A stretch of DNA of 64,000 nt, from NCBI GenBank assembly GCA_946803715.1, contig CAMPET010000124.1, forward strand, positions 1 to 64,000. Direction: 5' to 3'. The position numbers and the translations under genes were made by a program. Of this stretch, positions 23,201 to 36,000 are shown piece by piece (position 1 is the first letter of the stretch; the number at the start of each line of letters is the position of its first letter). Origin of the DNA: Beroe ovata (Eukaryota > Ctenophora > Nuda > Beroida > Beroidae). Under the pieces are notes generated by a model. That model ran no database searches, was not told the origin of the DNA, and saw nothing but the letters and a program-made list of their open reading frames with translations.

Positions 23201-26200
23201 TCTGTTCCATTTCTCGAAACAGATCGTGGCCACTGTAGGGCGCCATTTGTTTGCTCGCACACACTCACTAAGTCACTACCCCATCTCTGATGCTCTAGCA
23301 TTTGGGTATTAATTCTGTAACTAGCAATCGATGACCATCCAATGTCTAGAACTGCCATTTCTGAGCCACGTCCACCAAATCACAGGTTGATCAGCTGAGC
23401 AAGACCAGCAATCAAAAACTCTCTCCGCTGTCCGCTGATGTGCGTTTCCATTCTATTTTCGAGTAGCAGACTGCTTATTTCATATGCTATATCCCACACA
23501 ATATGCCATAGTCTTGTGTATATTACACTTCAAGAGAGCTAGCGAGCTTTTGTGGTACAGACAATTTGGTAACTACACGACTACTAAAGACATAATGAGG
23601 CATTCTAACTTCTTTATGAGGAGACATCATATGCAATGAAGATGTTGTTTGAGATGCCCAAATCGCATACCTATGAAGATGGAGTGTCTGTGTGTGTATG
23701 TGTGAGTGTGTGTTTGTGTGTGTTTGTGTGTGTGNNNNNNNNNNNNNNNNNNNNNNNNNNNNNNNNNNNNNNNNNNNNNNNNNNNNNNNNNNNNNNNNNN
23801 NNNNNNNNNNNNNNNNNNNNNNNNNNNNNNNNNNNNNNNNNNNNNNNNNNNNNNNNNNNNNNNNNNNNNNNNNNNNNNNNNNNNNNNNNNNNNNNNNNNN
23901 NNNNNNNNNNNNNNNNNNNNNNNNNNNNNNACACACTCATACACACACATAAACACACTTCCACACAGACGCAGGCACACAGACACACGCACCGACACAG
24001 AAACACACAGAAACACACACACACACACACACACAGACACACACAAATATGTACACATAAACTGCATATAACTTGACTAACTATATCGGCTTGAGGAGTG
24101 AAATAGGTCAAATACCGATATTCTGGTCAAAGTAGGATAATCGTAATTATAACAATCCGATGTAATTTGTTAGCTACTGCCCGCTTGTCAGCGTTGTGTG
24201 TGTGAGCTATCATTTGCATATTCCCTCATTCCTATCGCACCATGTCTCCACAGTCCACATGAAACAGCTATTCCAGTTTTAGCAGTTGTTTCAGCTTGGC
24301 AGCAGTAGGAAGATCTGGTAAGCTACAATTTATTAAGTCGGGGTCGTGTTGGGAGAGTGTACGAGCCGGGAAATTTTGTGCCGGGTATCTTTTGTTTTAT
24401 TGAGGACGATCTGCACTTGTTCATCAATAAATCGGCAATTGACTACTCCGCCGACGCCCCCTTTTCGCCCCCCAATGCTTCCTTTGTGCCCCTCTTGGCC
24501 AGTTTACATCCTATTTACCAAGGGTCACCGATTGATGAAGTTTTGCGTGTTTCGTTACTTTTTTGAGGAATCGCATGAATCAGGAAGTGATTCATTCAGC
24601 ATTTATACCCCGTAACCAGCTGGTTACCAGCATCTATTATGATAGCCTATAATACTATGAATGGTTAGAGCTGTCCATCGTATTTATAATTTCGTATAAT
24701 GATCGTTAATCAGTTCATCCAGACTTCAGGAAGTTCAGATGTTGTAGCTTCTGATAGTGATAGAGTCAATAGAAGTTATGTACCCACCTGTATATCTGAA
24801 CTTCTGTTCTCCAAATTTTGCTTAGTAACGTTGAACGTTTGACTATCTCTGAGACTTTCCTTCTTTTTCAAGAAGGTTATGTTCAAAAGTTCTGACAGAA
24901 TTAGAATCGAAAGTGTAAGAGGCAGTAGCATACTCTTGTAGTTGTATAGATTAGGAATCTGTTTGTGACCAATGCCTAAGACTTGCACTCTCTCTCTGTC
25001 TCACATGACAGTACTTCCCACGGCCTAATCATAGTTACATTCACCCCACGTTCCATGTAGCGTTTACCGTGAGAGATTTTGTGTGTTGTCATTATTCCTC
25101 TTCCAAACTCTCTGTATGTATGTGCAGTGTGCACTGTTAGTGTAGCCAACCCAGGTAAATTAGAGCCGACGATCCAAAATTAAGATTTGTTCCTTGATTC
25201 TCAGGCAGTGTGGTCATTTTAATTCATTCTATGTATCAAATTTAGTTGCTCTTTTGATTCGAAGGATTGTTGCACGCCACACCTAAAATCTAAATTGCGA
25301 TTTTCTGGAATCATCACAGACTATACAACGGGGTCACCAAATGATCTAATCACATTCTTACAGTTTTTAGTTCTGACCCGCTGACCCCCCCAGAACTGAT
25401 CGATATGTCGAACAACGAGCGTATGACAAAGGACATGGTCGAGGAAATGTACAGACAGCAGATGGAACAGCTGGCTAAGGAACGAGGAGTCCAGTACAAC
25501 CTCAAGCGAACAGAACCGACGAGAAGCGGGGCAGCGAGCCGCGCGCGGAAAGAGAAATCTTCCACGGGTGACACTGCGATGTCACCCACTGATTCCCACG
25601 GTGGCAGTGAGCCACTAATCAGTAGTGCAAGTAAGATAGATGCACCACCGCAGAGTAGCACTGGGTCGATGGGAAGTGGCAGTGGGGTGGCAGCATCTTA
25701 CACTCAGGGCGGGTATCATCAGAGTGATGACATTACTCCCAGTGGACAGACATCAGTTGGACAAATGTCCGCTGGAGTGATGTCTCATTCGGGAAATCAG
25801 GGGAAATCTCACGAGTCACAACTTCCACAACACAGCACTGCTGACGCATTGAATTACAACAGCAGCAAAATTCCTCAACAGCAACAGCAACAATATCCAT
25901 ATCCGAGCAACCAACCATCAAGCTCGCACACCGGGAACATGCCACAACAACCTCAGCAGCAACCTCAGTCTGATTACCATGGCAACCGAGTTGCCCAGAG
26001 CAACCATTCTCCAGGACAACCACCTTCATCGCAACCTCTGAGCAACAACAACATGATGACACAAGTGCAGACTCCACAGCAACAACAGCAACAGCAACAA
26101 CAACAACAACAACAACAATTCCAGACATCGCCCCAGACAACAATGCCAGCGCCCACTTTCAACATCGATCCTGGTGTTGGTCAGGGAGGTAACCATGGTA

Positions 26201-28794
26201 ACACCCACTTGAGCCCGGGAGGTGGTATGGGGAACCAGCTTCCGATCCCGCAGAACAGCCAGCTGAGCACGTCTCAGACCAATCTGTGCAACCCGCAGCA
26301 AGCAGCGTATGCGGGGTTTCAGTTCAATCCTTACCAGCAGCTAGGGATGCAGAACCCCTTCCCTTCCCCTTACGGTGGGTATTGATTAAGTTCATTTGAG
26401 ACTTGATCGTATTCATTTCTAAAGTTATCATTGAAACACATTCGCTGACCCCATTTCCTCCAGGTAACCCATTTGGTATGGGACTATCCCATTCCTTCTC
26501 CAACCTGAACATGGGTCCTGGTGGTGGGGGCAGCACAACCAACTTATCCCAGTCTGCTAACGCTCTCAATTACGGGGGTTTCAACCAACCCAATATCTTG
26601 GTATGTGTCGAATCGGTCTCGCTTTTTCGGTTGTTTCTGTGTTTCTCGTATCCATTTACTCGGCATTTCCTTATCACTTGCTCGCCCGAAGGGCCCATGA
26701 CAGCAACTATCACACTGGATTGTGAGAAATCAGTGTCAACAATGAACCTGCTCTCTGTGTACATACATTCATAATTGTCCAGTACATTTTGGGAAATACC
26801 TAAATTACCCATTCACTCTTCGGTCAGCCCAGCCTGCTGAGCCTTTGTAAATGAGGCTCCTAACTACTGGGTTATTGAGAGCGGCGCAATCATGGTATAT
26901 ACCTAGATCACGCGCGAGCTCACGCGCTCAGCACGTGTCAAATCACGTGACTGTGACGTCACACACTCTCACGTGTCTATGACAACGTATATATTATTCT
27001 GCAGGCAAATCTGTCTCCACAGCAACAACTGCTCCTGATCCAGAACCCCCAACTTCTGTACAACTACCAGCAATTACTGTCCATGCAGCAAGTGCAGAGT
27101 GAGTATACTATACCGCGGGTCTATACTATCACAGTTTGCTACATCACGGTTATAACATGGTATTGGGTAATCATAGTGATTATCTGGGTGCGTATAGCGA
27201 GAGAGTAGATATTAGAGTCCAAGGGGCAGGGTATCTGCAATTATCATATTATACCATGACTTGGATCGTAGTACAGTGTGCACACATACATACCCCAGCT
27301 CTGGGGCTGTTAGGTACCCTATTTCCCTGTGATATTTGGGGATGATAAGATTTCTCAGAAAGAATGATAGAATCTCCAGGTCGTGATTAGGAGGAATGAA
27401 AATATGAAATACAATGAAATTCATAACATATGGTATCAAAAAGAGAGGTGTATCGATGTTCAATAGCGAACCCTCTCTCTCAGTCTCTCCCCCTCAGCCC
27501 CTCAATCTGGCGACCCCCTCCTGCCACCAACCTCGCAAACCACCGCAACCTCAACTGCCCTTCCCAACCAACTTCCCGAGTCCCTCGTCTCGTCCGACAA
27601 CCGTCAACAAGACCACCGTCACCATGACAGCATGACGCGTCACCATGACAGTATGACGCGTCACCATGACAGTATGACACGTCACCATGACAACATGACA
27701 CATCACCATGGTAACCAGTACATTGACACCACGCGTCAGAGGGAAGGAGGAGGCAATGTGCCGGGGGATGTTAAGACGGAGCAAGGCCAGGATCTACACA
27801 GAATTAGACGTGGTACCTTTGTGAAGAGCGAGAGCTGCGACCCAAAGTTCACTTCAAGTGAGTTTAATAACTTTAAGTGAGTTCCAAGTAAGTTAGACTT
27901 ATCATGGTAATCTCATCATACAAATCCAAATTTCCTTGCTGAAATTCTGAATTGATGCATTCCGTACACCACATCTATCTCCCTCATATTCACGCAATCT
28001 TTGCTGTCAATCTTTGAAATCATGCAATTTCTCATGAACTGCAGTGTGAATAGTTTGAATCCAAACCATCATCAATAGCATCATGAATGGTTTTATCATT
28101 CATATTCCGTAATATATTCAATGAGGTTATTAAAATTTAGTGGTTTATGATTGAGATTGAGCTAACAAAAGGGAGAATTGCGAAACAAAACAAATGAGAG
28201 AAATTAAAGTTGTGTTAGATATTCAATGAATACACTGCAGCAGCTGCAGTTGTTTTGGCCGTGTACACGTTGCATAATATGTGACTCAAGACACATCCTT
28301 TTTTCAATTATTTTGCTCTAGGTAGTTGAGGGCAGTACAATACCATAAATGACATAATAGCACTTCGGAACGTAGGTCAGGCTTAAACCTCCACAATAGA
28401 TCATGGATAAAGAAGTTTATCACAGAGTATTGGTTGTTTCCTGTTTTAGTGTTTTGTTAGAAATTTTCAGTGTTGTTACCAACGTGTTTCCGCTGCAAAG
28501 TTTTTTTCAGATCGGTAGAACAGATTTATTCTTCCACGAAATATTTCGGCGATCGTGTTACCCTATTGTCGTGCTCCCTGTTTGGCCCCCCTCATTACAA
28601 TTACTTTAAAGTATACCATACTGTTACCATCTGTGGCCCCCTGTGTATAGGTATTGTCTAGTAATTGTGTTGTATCATCAACTGCACTACATTATTGTTG
28701 CGTTTTCTAGTGTTGTGTCGTATGACCGTTGGATCTCTGGGAGTCTACAAATTTGTTCCGAAGGAATTCATCTACATCTATGCTGATTTTTACG
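20212..28794 (+). CDS. Gln/Asn/Pro-rich protein, possibly the N-terminal part of the armadillo gene
   Basis: Exons joining in frame: 20212-20829, 21435-21873, 25364-26374, 26464-26600, 27005-27098, 27498-27857 and, more tentatively, 28711-28794, together about 914 codons. I do not recognise a named family. The chain is low-complexity: Pro/Gln repeats (residues about 95-140), Asn runs in exon 2, and a polyglutamine run of about 15 at 26078-26120. A short predicted helix with acidic/basic heptads is encoded at the start of exon 3 (ERMTKDMVEEMYRQQMEQLA), and a second Gln/Leu helix at 27005 (SPQQQLLLIQNPQLLYNYQQ). Such composition is common in transcriptional co-regulators and RNA-granule proteins, but function is unknown. 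The last exon ends in phase 1 and fits the phase of the armadillo exon at 30314. Confidence 0.55.
22141..22307. repeat. Minisatellite, about eight ttccataccatNN units
   Basis: Imperfect tandem units of about 19-23 bp built on atgttccataccatggtttt and shorter variants run through an intron of the Gln-rich gene. Frames across it repeat Met-Phe-His-Thr/Cys-Ser-Ile motifs and are not genes. Confidence 0.85.
22430..22500. repeat. TG-rich simple repeat
   Basis: Units of gtgtgtgact and gtgtgagattg occur downstream of a pyrimidine-rich tract. Intronic. Confidence 0.7.
23690..24050. repeat. TG/CA microsatellite with 196-N gap
   Basis: The left flank is (TG)n (23690-23734), Ns run from 23735 to 23930, and the right flank is (CA)n (23931-24050). 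The strand bias switches across the gap, so the hidden sequence contains a TG-to-CA transition or the right side was joined inverted. It lies in the large intron between exons 2 and 3 of the Gln-rich gene. Confidence 0.85.
27630..27713 (+). repeat. Coding minisatellite, 21 bp x 4 (HHDSMTR)
   Basis: Four tandem copies of caccatgacagtatgacgcgt and variants, in frame inside the exon 27498-27857, encode repeats of HHDSMTR, HHDSMTR, HHDNMTH and a final HH. Period 21 keeps the frame, so copy-number changes would alter length by seven residues without frameshift. Confidence 0.8.
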
Positions 28795-29139
28795 GTGAGT
28801 CGTAACCTTATTAAAATCTCCTGATTTGGGCACAAACTGGAGGATGTACGACCCTACAAATTGGAGGTCCGTTCTTGACACTTGCGTCCAATTTGCCGGG
28901 TCGGAATTGCCATGATAATTATGTAGGCAGACTGCAGATAAATGGTGTTCTCTTATCACCAGCAGGCGATACGTTATGCATAATCCATACTCGATAACTG
29001 TACAGTGCTCCTTGCACAGTTATCATAGTACCACGTACGTACAACAACTTGTAGTTGTGTAAACATGGGCTCGCACAGTCGCGCATGTGTTACCATAGTT
29101 ACCGTTACGCTATTCGTTACTCGTGATCCGGGAACTAAA

Positions 29140-29175
29140 GTCGTGAGTAGTGAGTAGTGAGTAGTGAGTAGTGTG
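29140..29175. repeat. 7-bp tandem repeat (gtagtga)n
   Basis: About five perfect copies of gagtagt lie in non-coding DNA between the Gln-rich exons and the armadillo exons. Confidence 0.8.
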
Positions 29176-29634
29176 CGACTCGTGCTGCAGGTTCCATATA
29201 TCGAGATTACAGAACTGTGTCTCTGGAGAGATGGCTGTAGATATAATCAGCTCGTGTCTATGCCCTGATGAATTCGGGTAATCAAGTTCACTGTTCACTG
29301 TCGAGCATACGTTTTATTGCGTTCGTTTGTGCTCCGTTAGTGGGCTAAGTATGTAGCACAACCCACACACCATGCACTCAAGACAATTACTGAACTTCTT
29401 ATGAAGAGCCACTGACAAATGAACAGCGATCATGGAGCAGAGAAGAAAACAAACCAGAAAACAAGCTCTCATACCCAGACACACACAGAACACATTGGCA
29501 CAAACAGAGGCACAGACAGAGGCACAGACAGATGTACAGACACTCTTATGATTCACCGCGTAGGAGATGTAATCTATTCTCAAGAGAGATTGGTTGTATA
29601 TAATTTATTGTCTGCCAATTAGACAGTTCACAAA

Positions 29635-29712
29635 CACACCCACACACTGATACAGGCACACAGACACACACACAGACACACACACAGACACAGACACATA
29701 CACACACACAAA
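29635..29712. repeat. CA-rich microsatellite
   Basis: Imperfect (CA)n with interspersed cagacac units. Non-coding. Confidence 0.8.
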
Positions 29713-30023
29713 ATGATCTTCTGGTGGTAATACACGATATGGGAATCGCTCTCAGAATATTTATTTACCTCCTACGGATTGTGTGATTATGGAGTCAATG
29801 ATCGCGGCTATATTCATGCAATGTCCGACAACAAATCTGAGATATCGTGCAGTTTTTCCGATTCCCGGGTCATTTGTTGCATCCGAACTTTTGATTTCAA
29901 ATCGTTGGTCGTGTTTGTTGTCAATCTTGTTCTTCCATAATCGTCGAGTTCAATTTCATTCAAAGACACATTAAACAACACAACTATAATTGCCATGACA
30001 AAATCAGTACTGCTGCTGTCATC

Positions 30024-33000
30024 ATGAGTGTGGTCATCAATATCGGTACAACTTTTGCTGGCGATGACACGACTTGGGCTCAGAAACGGGGCTTTTTCAC
30101 CAAGAGTGCCTCGCTTCCCGACGGAATGAGTGAGTCACTTTCTCCATTTCTTCATTGAATATGATGAGAGATTTTGCTCTTTCGTTCTTGACAATATGAG
30201 GTTTTTGTGTTCCCGAAACGGAAAAGTTGAATTCAGCTTTGTTTTAGGTATTCCAAAACTGTCTTGTTCCGTGGTCGTTATTATCAAGTCTTGAGCTGAT
30301 TTCACGTTTTCAGGAACTCGCCCCATATCGTTGCACCGCCCTAAATCCTTTGTGAAAGTCGGACCGAGTGAGTAAAACACCGTGTTTTCGTGAAAAACAA
30401 CTCTGGTTGACATTCGTCAATCGGTAGGATCACACAAAGCACTGATCGATTAGCGTCGATAATTGGTCGTGATGATTAGCAATTATGATAATCAGGAAGA
30501 GGGATTCGATTAGGCGATTATATTTTGTTAGTGATGAGAACGTGAGATAGCAGAGCATTTGTCTATCTCACTTTACAGTGTCCAATTAATGACAGATCGG
30601 GTCCATGTCATCGGTTCAGAGTTGGTTAAGAATCATCACTCATCAGTCGTCATCAGTGGCAACTGATGGCTCGTCTATGGAATGGGTCATCACTTAATGA
30701 GCATAACAATAGAATGGGTCAATGGGTCTCGTCCCACATTATTCAAAACACAATATGAATATTATTTCTTTTGTAATACTGGAATTGCCTATTATTATTT
30801 TCGGTAATAAAAGCGATTCTGAACATTGAAAATAGTGAATTCAGCACGTGTGTTTTATACATTGCGAACATTATATACAGTCAACTTACCAGAACCTTGT
30901 AGTTGTTTGTGTGTCCATTGTACAGATTATTGTGTATAGTTCAACTACTTGCTACACGAAAGTTTGTCACTTTAGCATTCTTGAAGTTGTTATGAAAATC
31001 TAAAGTTGCGTGGAGTATTGGAGTAAAGACACGCTTGTTTGTACGCTTGTTTGTACGTTTATTGTTCTCTATTACGCTTCACTTTCCTCTCTGCGCGTCC
31101 ACTCATTCAACAGACAAGGTTAGAATTTCGGATTAGAGGTATTAGTTTTTATCTAGAAGTATTAGTTTTTATTCAGAGGTCGGGATATTCTAAGATATGC
31201 TGGTATCTGAATCCTCGTAATGATGCCAAGATGATATGAGATACTGTCCAGCAAGAGTTCCAAGAATTGGAGTCAAGCCAGAAATCAGAATGAACGTCAT
31301 GTTATAGATAAAGATCAAGAAATGTTGAGGTCATAGTTCGTTGACTGATGGTCTGAACAGTGAAAATGTGGCTGCATCATGAGTCTAGAAGTAGGATAAA
31401 ATATGGTGGTAAATGAGCTAAAACAAAAACCGTAGAACAAGGAAACAATTACATGTATCCATCTGACGTAGATCTTTAATTTATTAATTGCTAAAACCAT
31501 CTTCATGATGAAACAACTATACTATCGACCAAGCCCAAACCTCATTTTGTTTTTGTTCCACTCAGCTTTTGTCTGGTATTACGACTTCGTTATAGCAGAA
31601 AATAGCCCTGATACTTCCCAAAATAGCTCCCAGAAGTAGATTATAACTTGGATAATTTGACAATGTTCCGGAAAAGCACGTGTAAATTTCCTTGCAAGCT
31701 GCACGCAGTTAGGTTATTAATGGTCGATTTGCTGTTAACGCATCTCGCGATACCAGGATAATTGCATGACCGCCGTGCTAACCAACAAATTCCATGGATA
31801 TGATATTCTATGTATCTTTAGAGCAGTTGTGCTAATTTTCTCACTTGATGCGTCTGAGAAGTGACTCTAGCGTTTGTAGTTTGGTCACGTGACATGCCCC
31901 GAGCTATTAGGGTGTACAGGTGCTTCCATCATCTACATTCAGGTGTGAGATAGGAATCATGTTCGGGATGATTGTTGGGGTGTGGGTTGGACAATTTGTG
32001 ATCATATCTGTGAACGCGTGTGGTCACTGGCGTCTGGCTTGGTGTTAATCAGTATACTACCTTACCTGTTATATGTTTTCATACGTTCTTTTTCATACAT
32101 CTCCTCGTGCCTCACTTCTCCCCATCACTTTCTCACTTCTCATCTCCTCACCAGTCCTTATACTATGCATCCTCATCCCCTCACAGTATCGCCCACACCC
32201 TACTCATTTCACCTCTTCTCACCCCATCTCTTCTTCCTCACCTCACCTCTATCTCCCCTCACCTATCTAGCTTCTACTCGTATCACCTCTCCTCCCAAAC
32301 CCATCTCACCCCTCACCCTGTTCACCCCTCACCCTGCTCACCCCATCTCACACCGCTTACCTATCTCTCTCTTGCTTCAGAGAACTCTGAATATGACGAG
32401 AGCAAGTCAGTGGACAGTCTCTCTCTAGCCTCTCGTGACCGGGGTCTATCACTGGATGACATGGCTGCCCACGAGGACGGGTACATGACAGACAGCACCA
32501 TGTTCACCATACACGACGACGATGAAAATATTGGGGTGAGATTGAGAAAAGTGGCTGATGGTTGATCTATGAATTCTTTCTGAGTCCATTTAGGTGACTT
32601 TGAATCTTAGAAATTGTTGACTTTCTTGAGTTTTTTGTTGTAATCTCATGAAATTGCAGTTGCTGGTGACGGATGTTGTCAATGGTTTATCCCAAGAGTT
32701 GAACTCTACTACAGTACTTGATGCGCTACAAAATGTAGTCAGACTTGCGCTCAAAGGTACCTAATTACCAGAGTTTTTTGCTATCACTATTTACATTTTA
32801 TAATATGCTCTTGCTAGGAACATTTTCCATTGCTTCTCTCCGAACATGGAACTCTATTATCCATACAGGCGAGGAAGCTCAGCAGTTGTTGGGCGAGAAC
32901 AATGTTATCAAAAGTCTGGTTCACCTGGGGAACACGTTTGCGGATGAGTCAGAAGTTGCTGAGATGATTTGCACTGCGCTCGGTAAGCATTCCGGAAACA

Positions 33001-36000
33001 CTTGTAGGATTTCTCCCTACCCTTGCTGGCGGGATTTTATCCCTGGCAAGGGGCGGAATGACAATTACGCGGCGCCGACGGTAGGGAAAAACCCTACAAG
33101 GAAACACCTGGTTCCTCTTGGTGGAAACAATTTGTTCAGATCACATTATGTTCATGAACGAACAATGTTATCTTCCTTTCGATACCTAATCAGATGATTG
33201 AACATCAATTACAGGGTGTATGTGTACACTGAACAGTTCAAACAGAGACAGAGTTATTAAGTGTGATGGAGTGGACTTGATGGTGACATTCATGAACAAA
33301 CACCCTTCAAACGAAGCAATTCAGCAAGAAGCATGTCTTGCTATCAATAATCTCTGTATCAACAACGGTAGGAATGATTTTTTGTCTCTCTTTCAGTAAA
33401 ATGTTCCCTTAAATCTCATCATTCAGAGGCTTCAACGTATGGCGCGAGCGCCGAATCGAGTTTCACTATAGCCACGCGCACACATGATCGCGCGCGGTGA
33501 TATACTGTACTTTAATTTTATTTTGTGACCAGAGACGCGCGCTGGCAAATTAGGAAAGAATTGTAAACCTCATTCCTGTTCAGCGGATAACGAAAGACAT
33601 ATCGTTGACAAGGGAGGACTGGATGCAGTCCTGTCAGCGATGAAAAATCTCTGTTCTTATGCAGACGTGCAAGAAGCAGCATGTTTTGCTTTGGGGGCCC
33701 TGTGCGTCAATAATGGTACGACTACTTCACCTCATTCTTGATGTTTTACAGACATAATTTCTCGCTGTTTATGGAATCTTTAACCATCAGGTAATAACCG
33801 AGCTATCGTTGCTAAGATGGGTGGGCTGAACTCTATTGTTTCGGTGATGGATAGCTGTGCGTCCTCAGCCACCGTACAAATAGCGGCATTCCATGCCCTC
33901 AGGAACATTGTCTGTAGAAACTGTGAGTTACTGTTTTAAAAATTACTGTCAACCTTGATGGAATTTGCAATGATTTGAACTTCTGACCTGTGTCCAATCT
34001 ACAGCACAAAACAGATCTCTTGTGGTACAAGTAGGGGGTGATACTGCTATCATCAATGCGATGTTCAAATACCCCCAGAATTCACTGCTTCAACAAAGGG
34101 GCCTGGGTACACTTTGTAACTTGTGTATAGGATCAGGTAAATCATATGATTCTATTGTGCCGGACTTTTCATTCATATCGGTACTTCCTCAATGATTACT
34201 ACTTCATTGTTTCGTTACTACTTACTAGAATCTGCTATACTAGAATCTGCTTACTAGAATCTGCTTACTAGAATCTGCTATATTCTGACCATCTCCAGAG
34301 TTCAACAAAGCAGCAATTGGGAAAACCGGCACCAAAGCCGTGCTCAAAGCGATGTCAGACTTCCCCCGTGACCCCACAATTCAAGCGGCTGCTTGCTATG
34401 CCATTGTCAATCTATGTGGCAAAGACGGTACTGATATTTTCCTTCACGAAAAGTCGTATTTTCATTTTTAATGTGAATTTTCATTTTTCGATGTGGATTG
34501 TAGAATTACAATCGAATCCTCGCTACAGGAGTTAATCAGGAGAGGATTGGGACTGGGGGTGGCGTTGCTCTGGTCCTCAATGCACTCAAGGAGTATCCTT
34601 CTGACACTGGTGTTCTAAACCCAACACTCCTTGCTCTCAAAGCTCTCACTCAAAAACACGGTGAGTCACTCGTCGTGCTGTTCCGGACCGTGCTGTTTCG
34701 CTTCCTTATACATCAGCAATAAATCCTCACAGAATCGTCACAAATTCGATTATTCGTCACTTTTGACTACCAACGCTCCCCCCCCAGTTGGTAACAGTGA
34801 GAATTTCCTGAATCTTGGAGGAGGGAAGGTGCTGTTAGAGACGATGAAGAATGTTCCGAATCTAGTCAATGTACAGGAAGTTGGGGCTGAGATAATCGGT
34901 GATCTCTGTCAAATGGGAGGTGAGTTGGAGAAAAAATGGATGATTTTTTGAGAAAAATGCTTAAAGATGAATTGATTTTTCGGATTAAATAGATTTTGAA
35001 AGGGACTCTATCTTATAAGGTCTCCCTTGTTCATTGAACATCCCTGAAAACAAGAGTAAAGGTAAGCTGCTGAGTGACTGTGTTTTGCTTCCGCTTTTAG
35101 GTCCCACTTTCCAGATGTCTGCCATCCATTTAAGCATGTTTGAGTTTCATGTCACTGCGGCATTTCATTGATTAAATGTGCGAAGATGATCAACATTTCA
35201 TCTCTCATATCCCCCTCTTTTCACACAGCGGGTGTAACGCAGCAATTGGTCGATGCCGGTGCAATAGATGTTCTGCTGACGGTCATGGACTTGGCTCCTC
35301 AGTCAGCAGGACTCCAGGAAGCTGCAACTTATGCTCTCTGTAACATTTGTGCTACTCCTGGTAAACAAATGCTGGAGATACTAGTGATCAAATAATTTAT
35401 ATATTTCGTTTTTCTGAATTGTCAAGATTTGTATTCACTGTAGGAAATTTTGACCTCTCGAGAATGATCTATCATCACACCTCCCTTTTCTCCTCCACAG
35501 AACCCTCATACCGAGAGATGGTGTATCGTAGTGAGGGTATTAACATAGCTCTCCAAGCTATGGACAGATTCGAGAATAACGCCCCAATGCAGCGGGCCGG
35601 GTGCTGTCTCCTCTACAACATTTGTATCGGGAACGGTGAGTGTTAAGTCACCGACAAGCTCAGACACACATAAACAAGCACAGACACTGGTCACAGACAC
35701 TGGTGACAGACAGTAGACACAAACACAAACACAGACACACACAGAGACAGACACAGACACAGACGCAGTCATAGACAGACACGCACCCTCATCCTCTCTC
35801 CCTCATATCAGTCGAGATAGAGCGGACGATAGTGAACAGCGGTGGAATAACGGCTATACTCAAAGCTCTGGACACGTTTGCTACTGACAGTACCATACAG
35901 GAAGCCGGGTGTATTGCACTGCATAATCTGTGTGCGAAATCGGGTAAGCGAATGCCATGACACCACGGCACAAGCTGGACATGATAAGCCACATTTCAAA

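Noticed and set aside
24346..24615. Plus-strand frame in the large intron of the Gln-rich gene (YEPGNFVPGIFCFIEDD)
   Set aside because: Open for about 70-90 codons and not low-complexity, but no splice sites in the right phase and no recognised family, so left uncalled.
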